Origin: Candidatus Zixiibacteriota bacterium | Lineage (GTDB): Bacteria > Zixibacteria > MSB-5A5 > GN15 > JACZUZ01 | DNA length: 64,000 nucleotides | Reading direction: 5' to 3' | NCBI GenBank assembly: GCA_024280775.1 | Contig: JAJRPM010000015.1 | Span: 1 to 64,000, forward strand | Shown: positions 1-9,158 of the stretch, one piece after another | Position numbering within the stretch: position 1 is the first letter of the stretch | How the letters are laid out: every line of letters starts with the position of its first letter | Made by a program: the position numbers and the translations under genes | The notes under the pieces: model-generated | What the model was told of the DNA's origin: nothing | Seen by the model: the letters and a program-made list of their open reading frames with translations, nothing else | Database searches by the model: none

Positions 1-105
1 AAGATTGTGCGAAGCTGGAAAACCGAAGATGGTGGCGGTGGTGGCTTGTATGAGAAAACTACTGCTGATAATACAGGCAATTATCAAAAAACAACAACCA
101 TTTAA
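1..105 (+). CDS. 3' end of an unidentified gene (partial)
   Basis: The first frame is open from base 1 to a TAA at 103-105 and gives 34 residues with a run of five glycines followed by a Thr/Asn/Gln-rich tail. The start lies outside the window. Nothing in the tail identifies a family. It precedes the VOC-fold gene by about 80 bases on the same strand. The frame could also be chance, since it is short; the only support is an uninterrupted frame up to the window edge. Confidence 0.35.
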   Translation, partial: KIVRSWKTEDGGGGGLYEKTTADNTGNYQKTTTI

Positions 106-185
106 CCCAAATTACGCTTGACCAACAAGACGGTATCTACCATAGTGAAGCGCTGTTCCGATACTACAAAATGAGGCAAACTGAG

Positions 186-536
186 ATGACTAGCAAGACT
201 AACACCATCAACTACATAGAATTCCCGCTCAAGGAAAAAGAGCAGACTAAGAGCTTCTATAGCGCTGTGTTCAAATGGGAATTCACAGAGTGGGGTGAGA
301 GCTATCTTAGTTTTGCCGGGGCTGGTGTCGATGGTGGTTTCAATGGCGAAGCCGCTAGCGCCGCATCGAATACTGGGGTACTTGTAGTTCTGTATTCGAG
401 TGATTTGGAGGCAACTCTTAAAGATGTGCAAAATGCAGGCGGGGCTATCATCAAGCCAATTTACTCCTTCCCCGGAGGGCGTAGATTTCATTTCCAGGAC
501 CCTAACGGTAACGAATTAGCTGTATGGTCGGAGTAA
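186..536 (+). CDS. VOC-fold (glyoxalase/bleomycin-resistance-like) protein
   Basis: Small single-domain protein of 116 residues. It starts with a beta strand of the type 'NYIEFPL', has 'FYSAVFKWEF' and ends 'FHFQDPNGNELAVWSE'; the terminal D-P-x-G-N-E-x-x-x-W/Y is the classic last motif of the vicinal oxygen chelate fold. Such proteins bind a divalent metal and act as lyases, dioxygenases or drug-binding proteins; which one cannot be read from the sequence. An in-frame ATG also exists at 171, but GAGG at 173-176 sits nine bases before the ATG at 186, so the second ATG is preferred. It is followed after 22 bases by the helicase gene and may be co-transcribed with it. Confidence 0.85.
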   Translation: MTSKTNTINYIEFPLKEKEQTKSFYSAVFKWEFTEWGESYLSFAGAGVDGGFNGEAASAASNTGVLVVLYSSDLEATLKDVQNAGGAIIKPIYSFPGGRRFHFQDPNGNELAVWSE

Positions 537-558
537 CCTGTGCAACAGGAGTGAAGCT

Positions 559-2880
559 ATGAACCTTGAACAAATACTAGACCGTTTTCGGAATGACACT
601 GCTATTTCGCAGAATATTGCGCTTTGGAAAACACTTGATCCTGTTGAGGGTAAGTTTGCTGAGTTTCCGGAGTATTTGCATCCGGCGCTGAAACAGGCGT
701 TGGAGAAACGCGGGGTCAAGGACCTGTATTTACATCAGCGTCTGGCGGTTGATTCGGTTAGCGGTGGCGCTGATACGGTGATTGTCACACCGACTGCATC
801 GGGCAAAACTCTTTGCTATAATCTGCCGGTGCTCAATAGCATTCTCGATAATCCTTCGGCGCGCGCGTTATACCTCTTTCCTACCAAAGCGTTGGGACAA
901 GATCAATCAGTTGAACTTAACGAGTTGATAACTGAAATCGGCGCGGATATTAAGACTTACACATTCGATGGTGACACTCCCGGCGCGGTCCGCAGGTCAA
1001 TTCGTAGCGCAGGGCACATTGTTATTACCAATCCCGATATGCTACACAGCGGGATTCTGCCGCATCACACCCGTTGGATAAAACTCTTTGAGAATCTGCA
1101 ATTCATTGTAATAGACGAAATGCATCACTATCGAGGTGTCTTCGGCTCACACCTGGCAAATGTAATCAGGCGCTTGAAACGCATCTGCGAATTCTACGGC
1201 TCCAACCCGCAATTCATACTTAGCAGCGCCACTATCGCCAATCCCGAAGAACTAGCCACACGCATGATAGGGCGTGAGGTAAAGTTGATTACCGAAAACG
1301 GAGCGCCGTCGGGACAGAAGCATGTGATTTTGTACAACCCGCCGGTGATTGATGAGCGTCTTGGCGTTCGCAAATCGGCGCTGAATGAAACTCGACGACT
1401 TGCTGAGTGGTTCTTACGTGAGAAAATCCAGACTATCATATTTGGCCAATATCGAACACAAGTGGAGACGTTACTGTTATACTTGCGCGAATCTACCGGC
1501 AAAGCTTTTGGTCGCGGGATTAAAGTTGCCGGTTATCGTGGCGGATATTTGCCGAATGAACGACGAGCAATCGAGCGCGGCCTGCGCAATGGCTCTATTA
1601 CCGGAGTGGTTTCTACTAATGCGCTGGAACTTGGCGTAGATATCGGCTCGCTGGATGTGTCAATTATACTGGGCTACCCGGGTTCGATTTCGTCACTATG
1701 GCAACAAGCTGGACGCGCCGGACGCAGGCGCGGAACCTCGGTGACAATTTTCGTAGCCACTAGCGCAGCTATCAATCAATTCCTCTGCAAACATCCCGAA
1801 TACATATTCGAGCGCTCGCCGGAAATGGGAATTGTTGACCCTGACAATTTGATAATTCGCTCCAGCCATTTGAAATGCGCGGCCTTCGAGATGCCAATGC
1901 GGGTCGATGAAGAATTTGGCCCCGACGGCACACTTGCAATTCTAGAGTATCTTGAAGACGCAAAAATACTGCGTCGCTCCGGCAACAAGTTCCATTGGTC
2001 AACTGAGATTTATCCGGCGGAGAATGTTTCGTTACGCTCGGCCTCACCTGAGAATTTCGTGATAATGAACATGACTGACAACGACCGCGCAATCGGCGAA
2101 GTGGATTATTTCTCCGCGCCATATTATTTGCACGAAGAAGCAATCTACATTCACAACGGCGCAACTTACCAGGTAGACACACTCGACTGGGACGGACGCA
2201 AAGCCTATGTCAAAGAAGTGCGCATCGACTACTACACTGACGCCGAAACCAAAACAGATTTGCATGTGCTGGCAATCAACGACAAAATCCCCGGGGCTGA
2301 GGGTAGTCCCGATTTTGGAAGTCGTTGCGTCGGCGAGGTTACAGTGCGCTCAGTGACTACCATGTATAAGAAGATCAAATTCCACACGCATGAAAACGTC
2401 GGCTTCGGTCAGCTCAATATGCCAGAGATGGAAATGTCAACCGAGGCATTCTGGTATGCCTTCCCTGATAATCTGCGCGAGCTTATGGGTTTTACCGGAG
2501 AGGAACTAGGGGGCGCATTGCGCGCCACTGCAAGTGTGCTGGGTAAAATAGCGCCGTTGTGGGTAATGTGCGACCCGCGTGATTTGCGCAGAGTCTCACA
2601 AGTCCGCGCGCCCTTCACCGAAAAACCAACTATCTACCTATATGAAAACATCCCCGGCGGCGTAGGGCTTTCACAAAAGCTCTTCACTGTTTCCGATGAT
2701 CTCTTTCTGGCCTGTGTTGACCATATCAAGAATTGCGCCTGCACAAGCGGATGTCCGTCGTGTGTCGGCCCCTCGCTGGAAGTAGGCGCCAGCGGCAAGC
2801 AAGGCGCTGTGAAACTTCTGGAGCTTATGCGTGGAGTAGTTATGGTAGAGGAGACAAGCTCCGGAATTGAGACTTGTTAG
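559..2880 (+). CDS. MrfA/YprA-type DExH helicase with C-terminal zinc-binding region
   Basis: Superfamily 2 helicase of 773 residues. Motif I is TPTASGKT (residues 77-84), motif II is DEMH (186-189) and motif III is SSAT (222-225). Motif VI is QQAGRAGRRRG, near residue 390. The last 60 residues carry a four-cysteine cluster (C-A-C-T-S-G-C-P-S-C), as in the DUF1998 domain of MrfA, the 3'-5' helicase that helps repair mitomycin C damage in Bacillus. The order helicase core, DUF1998-like region, Cys4 and the length fit that family. DNA repair is inferred from the family only. It sits alone on the plus strand between the VOC gene and a convergent methyltransferase; no partner nuclease (MrfB) is nearby. 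Confidence 0.9.
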   Translation: MNLEQILDRFRNDTAISQNIALWKTLDPVEGKFAEFPEYLHPALKQALEKRGVKDLYLHQRLAVDSVSGGADTVIVTPTASGKTLCYNLPVLNSILDNPSARALYLFPTKALGQDQSVELNELITEIGADIKTYTFDGDTPGAVRRSIRSAGHIVITNPDMLHSGILPHHTRWIKLFENLQFIVIDEMHHYRGVFGSHLANVIRRLKRICEFYGSNPQFILSSATIANPEELATRMIGREVKLITENGAPSGQKHVILYNPPVIDERLGVRKSALNETRRLAEWFLREKIQTIIFGQYRTQVETLLLYLRESTGKAFGRGIKVAGYRGGYLPNERRAIERGLRNGSITGVVSTNALELGVDIGSLDVSIILGYPGSISSLWQQAGRAGRRRGTSVTIFVATSAAINQFLCKHPEYIFERSPEMGIVDPDNLIIRSSHLKCAAFEMPMRVDEEFGPDGTLAILEYLEDAKILRRSGNKFHWSTEIYPAENVSLRSASPENFVIMNMTDNDRAIGEVDYFSAPYYLHEEAIYIHNGATYQVDTLDWDGRKAYVKEVRIDYYTDAETKTDLHVLAINDKIPGAEGSPDFGSRCVGEVTVRSVTTMYKKIKFHTHENVGFGQLNMPEMEMSTEAFWYAFPDNLRELMGFTGEELGGALRATASVLGKIAPLWVMCDPRDLRRVSQVRAPFTEKPTIYLYENIPGGVGLSQKLFTVSDDLFLACVDHIKNCACTSGCPSCVGPSLEVGASGKQGAVKLLELMRGVVMVEETSSGIETC

Positions 2881-2910
2881 GCGTGTTGCCGAGACCACTC
2901 TCAACCGGGT

Positions 2911-3591
2911 TTACTCAATTTCGCTTTTCGACTCTACCGAATTAGCGACACGGAACATATTTCGCCAAGCTCCAGCTTTTGGGAAAAAGCGCGGCGTAAC
3001 AGCGGCATATGCCTGATACGCCGGGCCAAACTTTTCTGCAACTTGGCGTTCCTCTTTCAATGCCAACCGGTAGTACATAAAGAATACCAACGGCGCAAGA
3101 ATCAAAGAAGGCAATGTCGGCCAATGCACAAGTTGCCCGAACACCGCAATGAAGATGCCTGTGTATTGCGGGTGCCTGACGTACTGATATAATCCGCCAG
3201 TGACCAACTTTTCCTCTTTGACACCCTGGTATATTTGTCGCCAGCCAGCGGCAAGGAGCAATATCCCGCTGAACATAATCGCATAACCCAAAACCATCTC
3301 AAAAAGAGCCCCGACATCGCCTAGTCCCAGCAATGAACTCCATAAGTGGCCGCGCATATGCAACCACGGAATATCAATACCGAAATAACTAGTCAGAATA
3401 TAGATAGTCAGGGGAAATCCATACATCTCAGCATAAAGCGCAATGATGAACGCTTGAAGAATACCAGCGGCGCGCCACTCTTTCCATCCTTTAGGAACCA
3501 GATAGCGAAATACAAACCAGCCAACAAGGACTATCATAAAAGCCGCAATTATCCATTGTCCGCCTAAACCACCGGCGTCTGTGTCATTCAT
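2911..3591 (-). CDS. isoprenylcysteine carboxyl methyltransferase/PEMT-like membrane protein
   Basis: Protein of 226 residues with about five hydrophobic segments. The motif GGLYQYVRHPQYTG near residues 132-145, followed by a hydrophobic helix and a late KEER...FG...Y stretch, is the cofactor-binding signature of the ICMT/phospholipid methyltransferase family, which uses S-adenosylmethionine at the membrane. The bacterial substrate cannot be inferred: lipid, isoprenoid tail or small thiol are all possible. An AGGAGAAG ribosome site lies just before the ATG. It is 50 bases downstream of the lycopene cyclase-domain gene on the same strand, so both may form one transcript. Confidence 0.8.
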   Translation of the reverse strand: MNDTDAGGLGGQWIIAAFMIVLVGWFVFRYLVPKGWKEWRAAGILQAFIIALYAEMYGFPLTIYILTSYFGIDIPWLHMRGHLWSSLLGLGDVGALFEMVLGYAIMFSGILLLAAGWRQIYQGVKEEKLVTGGLYQYVRHPQYTGIFIAVFGQLVHWPTLPSLILAPLVFFMYYRLALKEERQVAEKFGPAYQAYAAVTPRFFPKAGAWRNMFRVANSVESKSEIE

Positions 3592-3642
3592 AGTAGCTTC
3601 TCCTTGTCAAAATATAGTCCACCTGCTATCCAGCTTTCCAAG

Positions 3643-4335
3643 CTATGCCAATTCTCTCCAGGTGAAGTGCTCATAGACACCTGACCAATACATCCCGAAT
3701 CCAAAAGCGAATAAAAGCTCTTCGAGCGGCATACCTAGCAGTAATAGCCCTGAGAGGGCTTCAAGGTTCCAGACACTTTCAATATACCCCGGAGCGGAAA
3801 TTCTAATACCTTGTAAAAATACGATGTAAAAAACCAAGAACAGCGCCCCTCCAACCCAGGTCTTTTTCTTCAAATCCGGTCGACAGAGTATATTTGAAAA
3901 TCCGCCCACAAACATGGCGATTATTGCCGGATAGATCGGGTTCCAGCCCACGAAATAAAGGGCGATGAAGGTAACAAAAAGAGACGAAATAGCCCAGTAA
4001 TGATGTCTGTGGAGCGGCTTTCGTTTTTCACCCGGCGCTAGAGGGCGAGCGCTTTTCTTGGTTATTACATTGTAAAGCACAGCTCCTACTCCACCAATCC
4101 CGAAGCTGAAGATGAAACTCTCGATGTCAAAACCGGTGTTATGCGCCAGGTTGAACAAGCTCGGTGGATTCCAATACTCCGGTACAAACAGTACTTCCGA
4201 TAGGCCAAAAAACGTAGTGAACAAACTCGCCCACCACATTTCCTTACGTTGCCTGGGGAAAAACAAAAAAAGAGCCACCCATGGTATTAGAAATGCGCTA
4301 GCCCAGATTAGCCACAAGTACTGAGGTTGATCCAT
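3643..4335 (-). CDS. lycopene cyclase-domain integral membrane protein
   Basis: Polytopic membrane protein of about 230 residues with six or more hydrophobic segments. The segment 'EYWNPPSLF' followed by 'GFDIESFIFSFGIGG', and the C-terminal 'MPLEELLFAFGFG' resemble the P-x-E-E-x-x-F helices of heterodimeric (CarR/CrtYc-CrtYd type) carotenoid cyclases. An upstream ATG at 4353 is in frame, but the codons of that stretch contain GGAGG placed 11 bases before the ATG at 4335, so 4335 is preferred. No carotenoid synthesis gene is near, so cyclase activity is uncertain; the fold assignment is moderately secure. Confidence 0.6.
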   Translation of the reverse strand: MDQPQYLWLIWASAFLIPWVALFLFFPRQRKEMWWASLFTTFFGLSEVLFVPEYWNPPSLFNLAHNTGFDIESFIFSFGIGGVGAVLYNVITKKSARPLAPGEKRKPLHRHHYWAISSLFVTFIALYFVGWNPIYPAIIAMFVGGFSNILCRPDLKKKTWVGGALFLVFYIVFLQGIRISAPGYIESVWNLEALSGLLLLGMPLEELLFAFGFGMYWSGVYEHFTWRELA

Positions 4336-4443
4336 AATGTATTCTGCCTCCAATCTACTAGTCGGTAAAGGGATTCATTGCTTCAAAAGTAATCTCTCTA
4401 AAGACTACACTACCACATTGCTTTGGCAGGTTCAACCACATAG

Positions 4444-4460
4444 TTCAACTTCCGGTTGAA
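4444..4460. promoter_or_regulatory. inverted repeat TTCAAC-N5-GTTGAA, candidate operator
   Basis: A perfect 6-bp inverted repeat with a 5-bp spacer lies in the divergent region between the lycopene cyclase-domain gene and the copper ATPase. A further TTCAAC occurs at about 4431. The layout suits a dimeric regulator binding between the two genes; no regulator gene is adjacent. Confidence 0.35.
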
Positions 4461-4582
4461 GTGTCCGTCACAATAAGGTTATTCCGCACTACACTGTTCA
4501 AGTGATTGAGTGATTATTGGCGCTTGCTAAAAAGTATTCACATATTCGCATATCTGTATTTTCAGACGGTCAATAGAGAAAA

Positions 4583-4611
4583 TGGACTATCGCCGCAAGA
4601 TTGAGTATAAT
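4583..4611 (+). promoter_or_regulatory. candidate promoter of the copper ATPase with dyad around the -10
   Basis: TGGACT at 4583-4588 (four of six matches to the -35 consensus) is separated by 17 bp from a perfect TATAAT at 4606-4611. The -10 is framed by an inverted repeat, TTGAG on its left and CTCAA on its right (4601-4616), so a dimeric repressor could cover it. The predicted start point is about 30 bases before the gene's ATG, and an AGGGAG ribosome site lies at 4640-4645. Confidence 0.55.
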
Positions 4612-4649
4612 CTCAAAGAACATTATGACGCATTTGCGAAAGGGAGCTT

Positions 4650-7163
4650 ATGTCAGCAGATAATACAGTAGCTAACGAAAATATATGGACGTGCTCGATG
4701 CACCCAGAAGTGCGAGAACCCAAGGCAGGGTCTTGTCCGAAATGTGGTATGACTCTTGAATTGGTTTCGCCACAGATGAAATCAACTGAAACTCACTCGT
4801 CAACGAAAACTGATTCGTCGCCAAAAAATCAATGGACTTGTCCGATGCATCCGGAGATTCTGGCAGATAAGCCGGGGCCTTGCCCGAAATGTGGCATGGC
4901 CCTAGAGCCGACCATGCCTCAGATGAAATCATCAGCAACCGAGTGGACCTGCCCGATGCATCCGGAGATTCTAGAGTCTCAGCCTGGTTCATGCCCCAAA
5001 TGCGGCATGGCTCTTGAAGCGAAGTCTCCTCCTGCATTAGCCACCAAAACTGAGTGGACTTGTCCGATGCATCCGGAAATCGTGAGCGACAAGCCAGGCT
5101 CATGCCCAAAATGCGGTATGGCCCTCGAGCCCAAAACAGTGAGCGTCGACGATGATGAGAGTAATCCTGAACTTGAGGACATGACTCGCCGCTTTTGGTT
5201 TTCCACAGCTTTGACAATTCCACTTTTAATAATAGCAATGGGCGATTTGTTACCCGGGAAACCGTTTTCGAACTTATTCCCGGAAGGTTGGAGGGTGTTC
5301 GTTGAACTTGGACTCGCGACCCCGGTTTTGCTTTGGGGGGCATGGCCGTTCTATGTGCGCGCAATCCAGTCTGTTAAAACGATGAATCTAAATATGTTTA
5401 CTCTCATTGGATTGGGTGTAAGCGTGGCATATATATACAGTCTCATTGCAACTGTATTTCCTGAGATATTCCCGCCAGCATTCCGGGAGGCGTCCGGAGA
5501 AGTTGCAGTCTATTACGAAGCCGCTGGTGTAATAGTAACCCTTATTCTGCTGGGGCAGGTTCTAGAACTGCGCGCGCGCAGTCAGACGAATTCGGCCATC
5601 AAGAAGCTACTAGGTATGCAGGCGGTTTCAGCCAGACGAGTTGCCGCTGATGGCTCTGAAGAAGAAATTCCGTTGGAAGAAGTGCAAGTTGGCGACAGCC
5701 TGCGAGTTCGTCCGGGTGAAAAAACTCCGGTTGATGGAATTGTACTGGAAGGCAATAGCTCAATCGATGAATCCCTAGTAACCAGTGAACCGATTCCTGT
5801 CGAAAAAGTCGCTGGCGATAAAGTTATCGGGGCAACTATCAACGGCCCCGGATCATTCATCATGCGCGCCGATAGAATCGGCGCAGATACCTTGCTCTCA
5901 CGAATTGTCAAAATGGTCTCCGAAGCCCAGCGCAGTCGGGCGCCAATTCAAAAACTTGCCGATATGGTCGCGGGATATTTTGTGCCGATTGTTGTGCTTA
6001 TATCTGTGGTGACATTCATCATTGGGGCTAACTGGGGACCTGAGCCGGCTTTGGCTCTCGCACTCATCAATGCAGTTGCGGTGTTGATAATTGCCTGTCC
6101 TTGTGCGCTAGGACTGGCAACACCTATGTCCATCATGGTTGCAACCGGTAAGGGCGCCTCATTTGGTGTCCTATTCAAGAACGCCGAAGCAATTGAGGTT
6201 CTTCGCAAAGTTGATACTCTTGTAGTTGATAAAACCGGAACACTCACAGAAGGCAAACCGAAATTAGTGACTGTAAAAGCGACAGACGGAGACGACGCTC
6301 GAATGCTCCAACTCGTGGCCTCACTGGAACGAGGTAGTGAGCATCCGTTAGCCGAATCAATTGTCCGTGGCGCAGAAGAGCGCGGCGCAAAGATGATTAA
6401 AGCTGAGGATTTTGAATCAATAACCGGTAAGGGTGTTCTGGGTGTTGTCGATGGCGTGAAGATAGCGCTTGGTAATCACAAGCTCATGAGCGATATCGGA
6501 GCGGATGTCAATTCACTTGTCAAGGAAGCAGACGAGCTTCGCGCCGAGGGGCAAACGGTAATGTTTGTCGCTCTCGACGGAAAAACCGCTGGATTCATTG
6601 GTGTAGCCGATCCCATCAAGGAAAGCACACCAGCGGCAATAAAAGCTCTGCATGCCGAAGGTATCAGAATTGTCCTGTTGACCGGTGACAATGAAACAAC
6701 CGCCAAAGCGGTAGCTGAAAAACTTGGTATCGACGATGTGCAGGCCGAAGCAATGCCAGACACCAAAGCCGAAGTAGTTAAGAGATTGCAAGCCGAAGGC
6801 CATATTGTGGCTATGGCCGGCGATGGTGTCAATGACGCTCCCGCGTTGGCCTCAGCGCACGTCGGAATCGCGATGGGCGCTGGAGCTGATGTAGCAATGG
6901 AGAGCGCCGGAGTGACACTTGTTAAAGGTAACCTCGACGGCATAATACGTGCGCGTGTTCTTAGCCGTAAGACGATGGCGAATATCAAGCAGAACCTATT
7001 CTTCGCCTTTATCTACAATGGAGCCGGTGTGCCCATAGCCGCCGGAGTCCTCTATCCATTTTTCGGAATACTCCTAAGTCCAATAATTGCGGCCGCGGCA
7101 ATGAGTTTCAGCTCACTGTCAGTAGTAGCCAATGCATTACGCTTACGAGGAGTGAAAATCTGA
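4650..7163 (+). CDS. copA: copper-type P1B ATPase with four N-terminal HMBD repeats
   Basis: Heavy-metal pump of 837 residues. The N-terminus has four copies of a 25-residue zinc-ribbon-like metal-binding unit (WTCxMHPE ... CPKCGM) at residues 13-37, 62-86, 99-123 and 136-160. Then come the membrane helices, the actuator domain, the CPC metal-transport motif ([11 protein letters not shown]), the phosphorylation site DKTGT and the hinge GDGVNDAPA. The last helices have YN and MSFSS, which with CPC is the Cu(I)/Ag(I) P1B-1 pattern, so cytoplasmic Cu(I) export at the inner membrane is the likely role. The actuator loop reads TSEP where TGEP/TGES is usual. There is no classical GMxCxxC HMA domain. 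A dyad-wrapped promoter precedes it. Confidence 0.92.
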   Translation: MSADNTVANENIWTCSMHPEVREPKAGSCPKCGMTLELVSPQMKSTETHSSTKTDSSPKNQWTCPMHPEILADKPGPCPKCGMALEPTMPQMKSSATEWTCPMHPEILESQPGSCPKCGMALEAKSPPALATKTEWTCPMHPEIVSDKPGSCPKCGMALEPKTVSVDDDESNPELEDMTRRFWFSTALTIPLLIIAMGDLLPGKPFSNLFPEGWRVFVELGLATPVLLWGAWPFYVRAIQSVKTMNLNMFTLIGLGVSVAYIYSLIATVFPEIFPPAFREASGEVAVYYEAAGVIVTLILLGQVLELRARSQTNSAIKKLLGMQAVSARRVAADGSEEEIPLEEVQVGDSLRVRPGEKTPVDGIVLEGNSSIDESLVTSEPIPVEKVAGDKVIGATINGPGSFIMRADRIGADTLLSRIVKMVSEAQRSRAPIQKLADMVAGYFVPIVVLISVVTFIIGANWGPEPALALALINAVAVLIIACPCALGLATPMSIMVATGKGASFGVLFKNAEAIEVLRKVDTLVVDKTGTLTEGKPKLVTVKATDGDDARMLQLVASLERGSEHPLAESIVRGAEERGAKMIKAEDFESITGKGVLGVVDGVKIALGNHKLMSDIGADVNSLVKEADELRAEGQTVMFVALDGKTAGFIGVADPIKESTPAAIKALHAEGIRIVLLTGDNETTAKAVAEKLGIDDVQAEAMPDTKAEVVKRLQAEGHIVAMAGDGVNDAPALASAHVGIAMGAGADVAMESAGVTLVKGNLDGIIRARVLSRKTMANIKQNLFFAFIYNGAGVPIAAGVLYPFFGILLSPIIAAAAMSFSSLSVVANALRLRGVKI
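4686..5129 (+). repeat. four in-gene repeats encoding metal-binding units
   Basis: The HMBD units lie at 4686-4760, 4833-4907, 4944-5018 and 5055-5129. Copies two to four are spaced at exactly 111 bases, and they share long identical stretches such as CCGATGCATCCGGA. This indicates tandem duplication of a 111-bp block, while the first copy, with WTCSMHPEV and different spacing, is the most diverged. Confidence 0.85.
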
Positions 7164-7307
7164 TGATACTCTCTGACTATTTGTTTTCCCGAGCAGTGAG
7201 GATTAAGGTTTCGGGCAATAACTATTGATTTGACATATTCAGAATATCTAGCTACTTTTATGAGTAGGTAATGACCCGAGTTTGAGCTCATAGGAAGGTA
7301 GCGGATA

Positions 7308-8390
7308 GTGGTAAAGTTTCGATGTCAGCTAAAAGTAGTTTTTGTGGCGGTTTTCGCATTCGTCGCCTTTTCGTCATGCTCCAATGAAACTGACAATCCT
7401 GTCAATCCATCATCGGATGTTGAATATTTCCCGAACCAAGTCGGCAATACCTGGACATACCAAATCCCAATCGAAGCCGACACAGCAACCGGCCAGGCCG
7501 CAGGATTTGCAAGAAGTGTCGTTTCAATAACAGGGGAAACCGAGATCCTCGATGGAATCCCTGTATCTATTTGGGTTCGCACTTCACCAGATTCAAAGAT
7601 CTGCCCGGAATGTCAGGACACTACATTCGTTTTTGCCAATGAAACCCGCGCCAAGTTTATCGAGCGGGTTGAAGTATCTAGAGATTCTCTGGAGCTACAA
7701 GTAGTCGCCGAGTTCAAATTTCCCTTCCGCGCCGACGAAACTTGGGACTGGACCCCATTCACCGATGAGAGAGAACCTCCGATCATTGCCTCAACCGGCA
7801 AGACTCTAAGAACCACTACAATTGAGGTCGGCGCAGGAACTTTCACGAGCGCTCATTTGATTACGTTAGAATCGGGTGGAATTAACTCTACGATTATTCC
7901 GGGTAAGAATGGATTCTACTGGTTCGCTCCTCAAATTGGCATCATCAGTTTTGTGAAAGGGACCGGCGCAAGTGGTGGTGGAGCTTACTCAACACCGGAC
8001 GAGTTCGCAGATAGAATTCCGAAAGCTTTTACAAGTATTGCAGATCTTGGCCCTCCAGAATTCAAGTTCACCGACTTAACCATGGATTGCGATTCTATTC
8101 ACGACCTCAACGGAAATGGATTCCTGGATATAGATGACCTTGCAAGTTGCGATTTCTTTAGACCTTCCACGTCCAACGCTGGCTCAGTTTACTATGGCAG
8201 AACTTGTGACACATTGTTTGACCAAAACGGAAACGGATTTTTCGACGAAGCTGACGCTATAGGCTGTGACTTCTTCACCTCTCCACTCTTCTATGATATA
8301 GAGGATACTTTCGTTGACCCAAACGCTATCCCCAGGACGCTACCGCAATTGTGGGAACTACAAACTTTCAATGTGGAAGGCGAGAAATAG
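7308..8390 (+). CDS. lipoprotein with two EF-hand-like calcium loops
   Basis: Predicted outer or inner membrane lipoprotein of 360 residues, function unknown. The signal peptide ends in FSSC with C24 as lipidation site. Residues 39-52 read EYFPNQVGNTWTYQ, the entry to a beta-rich domain shared with the next gene. Near the C-terminus are two calcium-loop-like segments, DLNGNGFLDIDD (266-277) and DQNGNGFFDEAD (305-316), each followed by a Cys-Asp-Phe-Phe step. A CPEC pair at 99-102 could bind metal or form a disulfide. The start is a GTG with AGGAAGG at 7292-7298, nine bases upstream. It lies 145 bases after the copper ATPase; a functional link is possible but unproven. Confidence 0.75.
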   Translation: MVKFRCQLKVVFVAVFAFVAFSSCSNETDNPVNPSSDVEYFPNQVGNTWTYQIPIEADTATGQAAGFARSVVSITGETEILDGIPVSIWVRTSPDSKICPECQDTTFVFANETRAKFIERVEVSRDSLELQVVAEFKFPFRADETWDWTPFTDEREPPIIASTGKTLRTTTIEVGAGTFTSAHLITLESGGINSTIIPGKNGFYWFAPQIGIISFVKGTGASGGGAYSTPDEFADRIPKAFTSIADLGPPEFKFTDLTMDCDSIHDLNGNGFLDIDDLASCDFFRPSTSNAGSVYYGRTCDTLFDQNGNGFFDEADAIGCDFFTSPLFYDIEDTFVDPNAIPRTLPQLWELQTFNVEGEK

Positions 8391-8391
8391 T

Positions 8392-9147
8392 ATGCTCATA
8401 CACTTCAGATACTTTACGTCGCGCTTGTGGATACCTTTAGCGCTAACAGCTATGCTCATTGCCTCCTGTTCCAATTCATCCGGACCGCAAGATGCAGATA
8501 ATCAACCTGAGTATTTTCCGAATAGAGTTGGAACGACGTGGGACTATGATTTTCCAAACGCCAGTAGTACATCGCCTAGCTTACACAGATCTGTACGGAT
8601 AGTTGATAAAGCGACAATACTTGACGGCATGAAAGTTTCGGTGGCGCAGAACACCTATTCATTCCAGGAAACACGATTTGCGGACACGCAATTTGTGTTC
8701 GTTGACCAAGACAGCTTGGTGATTTTCAAAAAATCAACAACATCAAATGCGCTGGTGCGAGAGCACAAATTCTTGTTCCCCTTGAGAGTAGGTGACAAAG
8801 TTAGCTGGAGTAATACTGTTAGACTTCTGCCGGACGGTTCAGACTTTATTGGGACTGCCTACCCTGGAATCGGTGAAGTCGTAGGTAAAGACTCAATGCT
8901 TGTTCGTTCCAACTTCTACACAGAGGTCTATGAAATCCTTAACGTTAGCAGAGCCTCTGTCTCAAATTCGACCATGAACCGGGAGACGACTTTTTGGATT
9001 TCTCCCGAGGTGGGAATTATCAAGCGTTCTGAGATATTCTGTCCGATAAGACCCTACAATGGTGGTGGTCCCAAGGAAATTCCACGCGGCTGTTTCCGTG
9101 ATAACGGATTGTGGGAGCTCTCAGAATTCAGCCCACCCACAAAATAG
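8392..9147 (+). CDS. lipoprotein, paralogue of the preceding gene
   Basis: Protein of 251 residues with a lipoprotein signal (IASC, C26). EYFPNRVGTTWDYDFPN, then 'DGMKVSV', 'DTQFVFVD', 'FLFPLRVGDK' and 'ETTFWISPEVGII', match the domain of the gene at 7308 in the same order. It lacks that gene's EF-hand-like tail. The ATG at 8392 begins one base after the previous stop, with GGAAGG at 8375-8380, so the two are translated from one message. A longer frame opening at 8314 overlaps the previous gene and lacks a signal peptide, so it was not used. Function unknown. Confidence 0.8.
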   Translation: MLIHFRYFTSRLWIPLALTAMLIASCSNSSGPQDADNQPEYFPNRVGTTWDYDFPNASSTSPSLHRSVRIVDKATILDGMKVSVAQNTYSFQETRFADTQFVFVDQDSLVIFKKSTTSNALVREHKFLFPLRVGDKVSWSNTVRLLPDGSDFIGTAYPGIGEVVGKDSMLVRSNFYTEVYEILNVSRASVSNSTMNRETTFWISPEVGIIKRSEIFCPIRPYNGGGPKEIPRGCFRDNGLWELSEFSPPTK

Positions 9148-9158
9148 CGATAGTTGAT

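Noticed and set aside
4672-5364. Minus-strand open frame of 230 codons opposite the copper ATPase start
   Set aside because: It mirrors the four repeated metal-binding units, so its internal repetition is only a reflection of them.
8314-8391. Longer start for the second lipoprotein
   Set aside because: It overlaps the preceding gene by 77 bases and pushes the signal peptide inside the protein; the ATG at 8392 gives a proper lipoprotein signal.
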